DNA of 5,500 bases from Bacteroidia bacterium (GTDB lineage: Bacteria; Bacteroidota; Bacteroidia; Bacteroidales; UBA12481), in NCBI GenBank assembly GCA_026391235.1, contig JAPLDV010000357.1:1-5500 (forward strand), read 5' to 3'. Position 1 is the first letter of the stretch; the number at the start of each line of letters is the position of its first letter. Made by a program: the position numbers and the translations under genes. The notes beneath the pieces were generated by a model. That model did no database searches and was not told the origin of the DNA. It saw nothing but the letters and a program-made list of their open reading frames with translations. This document shows positions 1 through 5,422 of this stretch, one piece after another.

Positions 1-620
1 TTATAAATGACACAGTTCTGCAGCACTTCAGTGATCGATGTTCCTTTATGTTTCGCGGCTTCGAGCAGAATTTCGGTCGAGACCTTAGGCATTGAATCGA
101 TGGTGCGGGCAAAGAAAGTGCCATTGGCGCCGATCGTGATCCCGCCTGGCTTGAATGGCTGTTCGATGGTCCCGAACGGCGATGTTTTGGTTATGGAGCC
201 CTGTGTCGATGTCGGGGAATATTGCCCCTTGGTCAATCCATAGATACGGTTATTGAACAAAACCAGGTTGACATCTATATCCCTGCGCACCAGATGAATA
301 AAATGGTTTCCGCCGATAGCCAGTCCGTCGCCGTCGCCCGTAATGATCCACACGCTCAGGTGTGGATTGGCGGTTTTCACCCCGCTGGCGACTGCCATTG
401 CCCGGCCATGGATCCCGTGGAATCCGTAGGTATTCACATAATATGGAAACCTGGATGAGCAGCCGATCCCGGAAACGAACACCACATCTTCATGCTTGTA
501 TCCGATCTGTGGAAGGGCTTTCAGAACAGAACTGAGAATGGCGTGATCACCGCAGCCGGCACACCAGCGAACCATCTGGTCGCTTTTGAAATCTTCGGGT
601 TTTAATATTTGTACGTCCAT
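1..620 (-). CDS. korB: 2-oxoacid (2-oxoglutarate):ferredoxin oxidoreductase, beta subunit (3' end cut by window)
   Basis: This is the thiamine-diphosphate and iron-sulfur subunit of a cytoplasmic 2-oxoacid:ferredoxin oxidoreductase. With KorA it interconverts 2-oxoglutarate + CoA and succinyl-CoA + CO2 using ferredoxin. I translated 206 codons from the ATG at 618-620; the rest lies beyond the left edge (family members are usually about 330-350 residues). Visible features are WCAGCGDH at residues 19-26, GIGCSSR at 51-57, the ThDP/Mg motif GDGDGLAIGGNH (95-106) running to FNNRIYGLTKGQYSPTS (122-138), and QNC at 201-203. Cys20, Cys23, Cys54 and Cys203 have nearly the same spacing as the four [4Fe-4S] ligands known in the family. 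The start is 3 nt after the korA stop, and the Shine-Dalgarno GGAGG at 629-633 overlaps the end of korA, which suggests translational coupling. The substrate is inferred from the KorA partner type; another 2-oxoacid cannot be excluded. Confidence 0.95.
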   Translation of the reverse strand, partial: MDVQILKPEDFKSDQMVRWCAGCGDHAILSSVLKALPQIGYKHEDVVFVSGIGCSSRFPYYVNTYGFHGIHGRAMAVASGVKTANPHLSVWIITGDGDGLAIGGNHFIHLVRRDIDVNLVLFNNRIYGLTKGQYSPTSTQGSITKTSPFGTIEQPFKPGGITIGANGTFFARTIDSMPKVSTEILLEAAKHKGTSITEVLQNCVIY

Positions 621-623
621 TCT

Positions 624-2468
624 TTAGTCCTCCAGGTTTTTAAGTATCGCTTCTTTCAGATCTTTTACGGTAAAAGGTAATCCCATGATCTTGTTGAATT
701 TCCGGTATGGATACTGCGGATGCAGCATTCTCAGGTAATTGGCAAACTGACCAAGGTTAATCTCGCAAACCAATAGTTTCTTGAACCTTCCCAGAATCTC
801 ACTGGTATTGGTTGGCAGCGGATAAATATAATTGAACTGGGCGAGTGCGACTTTATGTCCTTCGCGGCGCACTTCCGTTAAAGCGGTGACCAGATGACCA
901 TAGGTACCACCCCATCCGATGATTAAAAGATCGGCATCTTCGTCCCCGACAATTTCAAGAGGCGGGATATCCCGGGTTACCAATTGGATTTTATTGTCAC
1001 GGATATGGCTCATGAGTTCATGATTTTCGGGAACATAAGAAACCGTTCCGGTAATATTCATTTTCTCCAGACTTCCCAAACGATGCTCCATTCCGAGGGT
1101 ACCGGGAGTAGCCCAGGTTCTTACCAGGGTTTCAGGATCCCTGGCGTATGGTTTCCAGTTTTGAGTATTGGCTGCCACTCTGGGTACCTTGATATCCGGA
1201 AAATCGTTCATATCAGGAATCTTCCATGGCTCTGATCCGTTGGCCAGGAATCCATCGGTAAGCAGGATAACGGGAGTCATGTGCTCAACAGCTATTTTAC
1301 AGGCCATATAGGCATAATCGAAACAATTGGAAGGGGTTGATGCTGCGATAACCACAACCGGACTCTCCCCGTTGCGTCCATACAAAGCCTGCATGAGGTC
1401 GGATTGCTCGGTTTTGGTTGGTAGTCCGGTTGATGGACCTCCACGCTGAACATCAACAATAACCAGTGGGAGCTCAGTCATAACAGCCAAACCAATGGCT
1501 TCGCCTTTGAGGGCGAGTCCTGGTCCGGAAGTGGTTGTAACGGCCAATGAACCGGCAAAGCTGGCTCCGATGGCGGTACAGATACCGGCGATTTCATCTT
1601 CGGCCTGGAATGTTTTCACTCTCAGATCTTTACGTGCTGCAAGCTCTTCCAGAATTCCTGTGGCCGGAGTAATGGGATAGGAACCGCAAAAGAGCTGAAG
1701 ATCAGCTTTTTCAGCAGCCGCCATCATTCCCCAGGCTACAGCAGCATTTCCATTGATGCTCCGGTAGGTGCCTTTTTCTATTTCAGCGGGTTTTACCTTA
1801 AAATTGGAGGTAAAGGCCTCGATGGTCTCGGCATAATAATACCCATCGTATAAAACCTTGGTGTTCGCCTCAACCAGGAGCGGTTTCTTGGCAAACTTCG
1901 TATTGAAAAAGTTTACGGCATGGTCCAGAGGCCGATCGTATAGCCAGCTGACGATGCCCAGCGCAAACATGTTTTTGCAACGAAGGATGGATTTCTGATC
2001 CAGGCCGATGTCCTTCAGGCTCTCTTTGGTCAGGTTGCTAATCGGGGCCGAAATCACCTGGATACCGGTAACATCCTCTTCATCAAATGGATCAGATTTG
2101 TATCCGGCTTTCTCAATGTTTTTGGCATCAAACTGATCGGCATCGTAGATTATGATCCCATCGGGTTTCACCCACCGGAAATTAGCTTTCAACGCTGCCG
2201 GGTTCATCGCTACCAGCACATCACAGTAATCACCAGGTGTATTGATCTGGGTATGACCAAAATGGACCTGGAAGCCGGAAACTCCGCCAACTGTTCCCTG
2301 TGGTGCCCTGATTTCTGCCGGGTAATCCGGGAAAGTGGAAACATCGTTACCGTAAAGTGCCGACGTATCGGAGAAAAGAGTGCCGGTAAGTTGCATACCG
2401 TCGCCCGAATCACCCGAAAACCGAATGGCCACTTCTTCGATTTCGATGACTTTTGCCTGTTTACTCAT
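624..2468 (-). CDS. korA: 2-oxoacid (2-oxoglutarate):ferredoxin oxidoreductase, alpha subunit with fused gamma domain
   Basis: This is the large subunit of the KorAB enzyme, 614 residues from the ATG at 2466-2468. The N-terminal part (about residues 10-200) is the gamma-type domain, with FSGDSGDGMQLTG at 17-29. The alpha part follows. It has YPITPATG at 264-271, FQAEDE at about 287-292, TTTSGPGLALKGEA, and the characteristic RGGPSTGLPTKTEQSDL at 342-358. A C-terminal domain contains LLIIGWGGTYGH (about 514-525). Length and domain order match the gamma-alpha fused KorA type that pairs with a separate KorB, as in mycobacterial KorAB. No ferredoxin-like delta subunit lies next to it in the window. 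The open frame extends 15 codons upstream to a TTG at 2511-2513, but that TTG belongs to a promoter -7 box, so the ATG giving MSKQAKVIEIEE is preferred. The 2-oxoglutarate assignment rests on family resemblance. Confidence 0.95.
   Translation of the reverse strand: MSKQAKVIEIEEVAIRFSGDSGDGMQLTGTLFSDTSALYGNDVSTFPDYPAEIRAPQGTVGGVSGFQVHFGHTQINTPGDYCDVLVAMNPAALKANFRWVKPDGIIIYDADQFDAKNIEKAGYKSDPFDEEDVTGIQVISAPISNLTKESLKDIGLDQKSILRCKNMFALGIVSWLYDRPLDHAVNFFNTKFAKKPLLVEANTKVLYDGYYYAETIEAFTSNFKVKPAEIEKGTYRSINGNAAVAWGMMAAAEKADLQLFCGSYPITPATGILEELAARKDLRVKTFQAEDEIAGICTAIGASFAGSLAVTTTSGPGLALKGEAIGLAVMTELPLVIVDVQRGGPSTGLPTKTEQSDLMQALYGRNGESPVVVIAASTPSNCFDYAYMACKIAVEHMTPVILLTDGFLANGSEPWKIPDMNDFPDIKVPRVAANTQNWKPYARDPETLVRTWATPGTLGMEHRLGSLEKMNITGTVSYVPENHELMSHIRDNKIQLVTRDIPPLEIVGDEDADLLIIGWGGTYGHLVTALTEVRREGHKVALAQFNYIYPLPTNTSEILGRFKKLLVCEINLGQFANYLRMLHPQYPYRKFNKIMGLPFTVKDLKEAILKNLED
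627..633 (-). promoter_or_regulatory. Shine-Dalgarno site of korB, overlapping the korA 3' end
   Basis: On the minus strand GGAGGAC spans 633-627, with GGAGG ending about 8 nt before the korB ATG at 620. It lies in the last codons of korA, just before its TAA at 624-626. A terminating ribosome would sit on this site, so coupled translation of the two subunits is likely. The other starts in this window show no comparable Shine-Dalgarno sequence. Confidence 0.7.
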
Positions 2469-2482
2469 GACAAAGTATTTAT

Positions 2483-2502
2483 AGTTAGGATAAGTTAGGA
2501 TA
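2483..2502. repeat. Perfect tandem 10-bp repeat in the korA leader
   Basis: Two exact head-to-tail copies of AGTTAGGATA (plus strand) occupy 2483-2492 and 2493-2502; on the korA sense strand the unit is TATCCTAACT. They lie between the predicted transcription start (about 2505) and the korA ATG, so they would be in the 5' untranslated RNA or at the +1 side of the promoter. The period is about one helical turn. The core TCCTAAC recurs at 2788-2794, between the -33 and -7 boxes of the divergent gene. The function is unknown; an operator is possible. Confidence 0.7.
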
Positions 2503-2504
2503 TT

Positions 2505-2545
2505 AGGGTGCAAAAGTAAGCAGATTTGTATAGGATAAAAAAGAT
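2505..2545 (-). promoter_or_regulatory. Predicted korAB promoter (Bacteroidetes-type -7 box)
   Basis: On the minus strand TACTTTTG at 2518-2511 is an exact match to the Bacteroidetes -7 consensus TAnnTTTG. The expected start point is near 2505, giving a leader of roughly 37 nt to the ATG at 2468. The -33 region about 19-21 bp upstream is T-rich (CTTTTTT) but has no clear TTG, so the promoter is only half-consensus. The TTG of the -7 box is the false upstream start of the open korA frame. Confidence 0.6.
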
Positions 2546-2580
2546 ATTTTCATAGGTTCCTTAAAAACCCAGACTGAAGA

Positions 2581-2726
2581 GGCTGTGGAATAATTGTCCC
2601 CTCATAGTTGATCCGATCAGTTGTGATCCACAAATATCAGATAATCAACGCTAACCCCCGGCTAAAGCCGGAGGCAACACATAAGAGCACCCCCTGATCA
2701 TTTCAAAAGTCTCATATTACACAGCC
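2581..2726. repeat. Possible decayed miniature inverted-repeat element in the divergent intergenic region
   Basis: GGCTGTGGAATA at 2581-2592 and the reverse complement of 2715-2726 (GGCTGTGTAATA) match at 11 of 12 positions. They form imperfect inverted ends 146 bp apart. Between them are a GC-rich palindrome (2655-2674) and a small palindrome, TTGTG-ATC-CACAA (2621-2633). I see no open frame and no clear target-site duplication. The korA-to-gamma-CA gap of 373 bp is longer than the other gaps here, which fits an insertion. A chance match is quite possible. Confidence 0.3.
2655..2674. repeat. GC-rich REP-like palindrome
   Basis: CCGGC at 2658-2662 and GCCGG at 2667-2671 form a perfect 5-bp stem around TAAA. 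Outside it there is a C/A mismatch and then two more CC/GG pairs (2655-2656 with 2673-2674). The sequence is much richer in GC than its flanks and resembles the short dispersed REP-type palindromes of many environmental Bacteroidota. No T-run follows on either strand, so it is not a standard terminator. Its dispersed-repeat status is inferred from appearance only. Confidence 0.5.
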
Positions 2727-2782
2727 TATAATGTAGTGGCAACTGATAATAGGGCATACTGGTTATGGCAGCGATTGTGGCA

Positions 2783-2814
2783 TTTTGTCCTAACCCCTTC
2801 TTATCGTACTTTTG
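2783..2814 (+). promoter_or_regulatory. Strong Bacteroidetes-type promoter of the gamma-CA gene
   Basis: TTTTG at 2783-2787 (-33 box), a 19-bp spacer and TACTTTTG at 2807-2814 (-7 box) match the sigma-ABfr consensus in both boxes and in spacing. Transcription should begin near 2820, leaving a leader of about 20 nt before the ATG at 2842. The -7 octamer is identical to that of the divergent korAB promoter. Confidence 0.8.
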
Positions 2815-2841
2815 CCTCAAATAAATAGACAAGTATTGCGC

Positions 2842-3360
2842 ATGGCTCTGATAAAATCAGTAAGAGGATTTACCCCGGTGATCGGAATCAACTGCTATCT
2901 GGCTGAAACAGCAGTAATTATCGGTGATGTGGTGATCGGTGACGAGTGCAGCATCTGGTTCGGTGCCGTGTTGCGCGGTGATGTTAATTCGATCCGGATC
3001 GGCAATAAAGTGAACATCCAGGATGGCGCAGTGCTCCACACCTTATATAAAAAATCAGTTGTCGAGATCGGAAATTCGGTTTCTGTGGGTCACAATGCAG
3101 TGATTCACGGGGCAAAAATCCACGATCGCGTGTTGATCGGCATTGGCGCCATCGTTCTGGATAATGCCGTAATCGGTGAGAATTCTATCATAGCAGCCGG
3201 TGCACTGGTTAAAGACTCCGCCATTGTTGAGCCCAACAGTATTTATGCGGGCGTTCCGGCAAAAAAAGTGAAGGATATAGATCCTGCACAAACCAGGGAA
3301 ATGATCGATAGAATCGCCAACAACTACCTTTTCTACGCGGGATGGTATCAGGAAGATTGA
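2842..3360 (+). CDS. Gamma-carbonic-anhydrase family protein (left-handed beta-helix, YrdA/PaaY-like)
   Basis: This 172-residue protein consists mostly of hexapeptide repeats (for example IGDVVI-GDECSI, then IGENSI-IAAGAL) that form a trimeric left-handed beta-helix, closed by a C-terminal alpha-helix (about 148-168). The gamma-CA metal site is intact: His66 (in VLHT), His84 (VGHN) and His89 (IHGA) match the three zinc/iron ligands, and Arg45, Asp47 (RGD) and Gln60 match conserved active-site residues. It lacks the long acidic loop of the archaeal enzyme Cam, so it is the CamH/YrdA type. Some such homologues hydrate CO2 and others have no proven activity. I chose the ATG at 2842 because the upstream TTG at 2812 is part of the -7 box. 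The gene has its own promoter and is convergent with murI, overlapping its end by 13 bp. A role in CO2/bicarbonate supply is plausible but unproven. Confidence 0.92.
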   Translation: MALIKSVRGFTPVIGINCYLAETAVIIGDVVIGDECSIWFGAVLRGDVNSIRIGNKVNIQDGAVLHTLYKKSVVEIGNSVSVGHNAVIHGAKIHDRVLIGIGAIVLDNAVIGENSIIAAGALVKDSAIVEPNSIYAGVPAKKVKDIDPAQTREMIDRIANNYLFYAGWYQED

Positions 3361-4178
3361 CCACTGACCACCAAAGGCAGACCGCCTATCTGAGAAAAGT
3401 CGTGTGGCGCCACTGTCAATTGCTCCAGCGCTCTGCTCAGTTTACCCGAATCCCCGGTGCTAAAGAACTGATAATCGACAACCGATAACCTATAACTTGA
3501 ATTCAAGCCGTTCTGCTCTTCAAGCACTTTTCTCGTTTGACGCGCAACAGCCGGAGCAGGGTCTATTATCCGGATGCCGGCAGGTAGAATTTCCTGAATA
3601 ACCGGAATCAGAAACGGGTAATGGGTGCATCCCAGCACCAATTGATCTATGCCCTGCTCAACCATGGGCATAAGATATTTTACTAGCAATTCCCTTGTTT
3701 CCGGTGAATCAATCATTCCATTTTCGATCAGCTCCACCAGGCCGGTACCGGCTTTCTCATGCACTTCAACAGAGTGGGTATAAAGTCTAATAGACCGCTT
3801 AAAGTGTTCACCTTTAAATGTTTGTGCTGTTGCTAATACCCCGATATGACCCGTCTTCGATTCCATGGCAGCGGGCTTGACCGCCGGCTCAACTCCAATG
3901 AAAGGAACATTAAACTCCCGGCGTAAAGTAGTAATTGCGGCTCCGGTGGCAGTATTGCAGGCAACAACAATCAGCTTGCATCCCTGATCGGTAAGGAACC
4001 TGGTTATCGCCCTTGAACGGCGGGTGATGAAACTTCTGGATTTTGTTCCGTAAGGGGCATGGGCAGAATCTGCAACATAAATAATCGATTCATCAGGAAT
4101 CTCCCTGACCAGTTCGTTCCAGACACTTAGTCCGCCGATTCCGGAATCAAAAACGCCTATGGGTGCAGCTGTATCCAT
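3348..4178 (-). CDS. murI: Glutamate racemase
   Basis: This cytoplasmic enzyme converts L-glutamate to D-glutamate for the peptidoglycan stem peptide. From the ATG at 4176-4178 it has 276 residues, a normal length. Motifs are IGVFDSGIGGLSV (Asp11 conserved), ADSAHAPYG (Pro42-Tyr43-Gly44), VVACNTATGAA with catalytic Cys74, and LVLGCTHYPFL with the second catalytic Cys184 and His186. The two cysteines act as opposed acid/base residues without a cofactor. The frame is open 12 codons further, to an ATG at 4214, but those codons coincide with a terminator hairpin and have no family match, so the shorter form is preferred. The gene lies 51 bp after the second ompH gene. No good promoter is visible between them, so expression may depend on read-through. 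The 3' end overlaps the convergent gamma-CA gene (3348-3360). Confidence 0.96.
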   Translation of the reverse strand: MDTAAPIGVFDSGIGGLSVWNELVREIPDESIIYVADSAHAPYGTKSRSFITRRSRAITRFLTDQGCKLIVVACNTATGAAITTLRREFNVPFIGVEPAVKPAAMESKTGHIGVLATAQTFKGEHFKRSIRLYTHSVEVHEKAGTGLVELIENGMIDSPETRELLVKYLMPMVEQGIDQLVLGCTHYPFLIPVIQEILPAGIRIIDPAPAVARQTRKVLEEQNGLNSSYRLSVVDYQFFSTGDSGKLSRALEQLTVAPHDFSQIGGLPLVVSGQSS

Positions 4179-4210
4179 AAAAAAAATCCCTGCCTTTGGG
4201 GCAAGGATTT
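4179..4210 (-). terminator. Intrinsic terminator after the ompH pair, abutting the murI start codon
   Basis: On the minus strand AAATCCTTGCC (4210-4200) and GGCAGGGATTT (4194-4184) pair over 11 bp with one G-U wobble around a CCAAA loop. The 3' arm runs into eight consecutive T residues (4186-4179), and the murI ATG begins at the next base. The hairpin starts 19 nt after the stop of the second ompH gene. Polarity is clear, since the opposite strand has no extended T-run after the stem. Confidence 0.85.
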
Positions 4211-4229
4211 GCATATCAATACTTGAAAT

Positions 4230-4757
4230 TTATTTGATTCCCAACTTGGCTTTCACCAGCGGCAAAATATTCAAAGATTCATCTTCCGGAATGTAAACTA
4301 CTATACTAGTTTGACTTTGAGTATCAAGTATATAGGTAAATTTATTGGCCTCAGCAACCGCCTTGATCGCATTTTTTAACTTGGCTACAATCGGAGTCAT
4401 CAGTTCGGTCTGCTTTTTATCCAGCTCCTGCTGGGCAACAGTAGCGAAATTCTGGATTTTGCCCTGCATGTCAACCAGTTCAGCTTCCTTAGCCGTGCGA
4501 ATGAATGATGACAAAGAATCTTTCTGCTTGGTATAGGTTTCTGCTAAATTACGGTAAACAACATCCATCGATTCGTAATTTTTTTTAATCTCTGCGTCAA
4601 ATTTCTCGTAGATTTTGGCGGCACTGTCACGCTCAGGCATCAACTGGAGAACTGCCTGTGTATCAATATGACCGATTTTTTGCTGAGCAAAAGAAGTAGT
4701 TCCGCTTACGAGAATGAACATCGCACAAACAATCAGAGTCAAAGGTAATTTTTTCAT
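4230..4757 (-). CDS. ompH: Skp/OmpH-family periplasmic chaperone, second tandem copy
   Basis: Proteins of this family form trimers that hold unfolded outer-membrane proteins in the periplasm on their way to the BAM complex. This copy has 175 residues from the ATG at 4755-4757. A signal peptide (MKK, then a hydrophobic stretch to about residue 19) has a likely signal peptidase I site TSFA-QQ after residue 24. Cys11 lies in the hydrophobic core but not in a lipobox. The mature start, IGHIDTQAVLQLMPERDSA, is the family's first-strand motif. It is followed by a charged alpha-helical/coiled-coil arm (about 45-125) and the C-terminal TYILDTQSQTSIVVYI strand region. The frame extends two codons to a TTG at 4763, but ATG fits better as the start of an MKK signal sequence. 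It lies 71 bp after the first copy and is clearly diverged from it. Confidence 0.9.
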   Translation of the reverse strand: MKKLPLTLIVCAMFILVSGTTSFAQQKIGHIDTQAVLQLMPERDSAAKIYEKFDAEIKKNYESMDVVYRNLAETYTKQKDSLSSFIRTAKEAELVDMQGKIQNFATVAQQELDKKQTELMTPIVAKLKNAIKAVAEANKFTYILDTQSQTSIVVYIPEDESLNILPLVKAKLGIK

Positions 4758-4809
4758 TTTCAAAGATTAACAGTTAATATAGAACAATCTAATAATGTGT
4801 TACTTAAAA

Positions 4810-4824
4810 CGGAGTACAAAGATA
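4810..4824 (-). promoter_or_regulatory. Possible promoter for the second ompH gene
   Basis: On the minus strand TATCTTTG at 4824-4817 matches the -7 consensus TAnnTTTG exactly, starting 4 bp after the stop of the first ompH gene. No convincing TTG is seen 19-21 bp upstream, which lies inside that gene. If used, the leader would be about 50 nt and A/T-rich. The two ompH genes may equally be one transcript. Confidence 0.35.
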
Positions 4825-4828
4825 TAAA

Positions 4829-5344
4829 TTAATTTTGAATTCCCATCTTTTTCAGCACATCATCACTTTTATCATATTTGGGATCCGTAAAAAGCATAGT
4901 CGGACCGGCAGCAACATCAAAAATAATGGAATACCCACCTTCAGCAGCCAGATCCTTAACAGCAGTAAAGATCTCATCCTGGATGGGTTTTACCAGTTCC
5001 GTGCGCTTCTTGTACAGCAACCCTTCCGGGGCAAAGTATTTCTTCTGCAATTCCTTGGCATCTTTTTCCCGCAGCATGATTTCTTCTTCACGCTTTGTTC
5101 TCATTTCTTCCGTCAGCAGTACTCGCTCCGACTGATAATCTTTATACAGTTTCTCGATATCGGCCCGCTTGCCTTCAATCTCTTTCTGCCAATCTTCGGA
5201 ATACTTATCGAGTTGCTTTTGTGCTGCATCATAAGCCGGTACCCTGCCCAGAATATAATCCGTATTTACATAGGCAAACTTCTGGCTGAATCCCATCGTG
5301 ACCCCGAGGATCAATAAACTTAATGTGAACAATATCTTTTTCAT
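4829..5344 (-). CDS. ompH: Skp/OmpH-family periplasmic chaperone, first tandem copy
   Basis: This 171-residue protein starts at the ATG 5342-5344. The signal peptide is MKKILF followed by a hydrophobic core, with a probable cleavage site GFS-QK after residue 20, a form common in Bacteroidota. The mature protein opens with FAYVNTDYILGRVPAYDAA, the OmpH-family motif. It continues with a long, highly charged coiled-coil (about 40-110, rich in K/E/R) that would form the tentacles of the trimer. It ends with SIIFDVAAGPTMLFTDPKYDKSDDVLKKMG, a region that completes the body domain. It follows bamA directly (78 bp), as is usual in the phylum, which supports a role in delivering outer-membrane beta-barrel proteins to BamA. 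No Shine-Dalgarno sequence is obvious; the leader is A/T-rich. Confidence 0.93.
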   Translation of the reverse strand: MKKILFTLSLLILGVTMGFSQKFAYVNTDYILGRVPAYDAAQKQLDKYSEDWQKEIEGKRADIEKLYKDYQSERVLLTEEMRTKREEEIMLREKDAKELQKKYFAPEGLLYKKRTELVKPIQDEIFTAVKDLAAEGGYSIIFDVAAGPTMLFTDPKYDKSDDVLKKMGIQN

Positions 5345-5387
5345 AATCTTTAAAATTTTCCTAATTACTTCAATTTCCGTACCAATT

Positions 5388-5413
5388 GTAGAGACGCAAA
5401 TATGCGTCTCTAC
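5388..5413. repeat. Perfect 11-bp inverted repeat between bamA and ompH
   Basis: GTAGAGACGCA (5388-5398) and TGCGTCTCTAC (5403-5413) are perfect inverted copies around a 4-nt AATA loop. The hairpin lies in the 78-bp gap between the bamA stop and the ompH start. On the transcribed minus strand no T-run follows, so it is not a canonical terminator. A T-rich stretch follows only on the plus strand. From general familiarity, GTAGAGACGC palindromes are dispersed repeats in many Bacteroidota, so a REP/MITE-type repeat is my preferred reading. It could also adjust bamA-to-ompH mRNA levels. Confidence 0.75.
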
Positions 5414-5422
5414 GTAATATTT

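Noticed and set aside
7..458. Two 78-codon plus-strand open frames at the left edge
   Set aside because: Both are antisense to korB, whose translation with four Cys ligands and the ThDP motif is unambiguous.
2469..2513. N-terminal extension of KorA from a TTG (MHPNILTYPNYKYFV)
   Set aside because: The TTG is the end of the TACTTTTG -7 box, upstream of the expected transcription start, and the extension does not look like the family's N-terminus.
2514..2841. A small gene, tRNA or riboswitch in the divergent intergenic region
   Set aside because: I found no open frame with a plausible start, no tRNA cloverleaf and no riboswitch-like pattern; only promoters, short palindromes and possible mobile-element remnants.
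4179..4214. N-terminal extension of MurI from the ATG at 4214 (MQILAPKAGIFF)
   Set aside because: These codons coincide with the terminator hairpin and T-run, and MurI proteins normally begin a few residues before the IGVFDSGIGG motif.
4835..5317. 160-codon plus-strand open frame opposite the first ompH gene
   Set aside because: It lies wholly antisense to a clear Skp-family gene with a signal peptide, resembles no protein I recognise, and has no promoter. It is a shadow of the K/E-rich coding sequence.
5388..5422. The GTAGAGACGC hairpin as an intrinsic terminator of bamA
   Set aside because: On the bamA strand the stem is followed by AATTGG, not a T-run. The T-rich flank is on the wrong side for leftward transcription.
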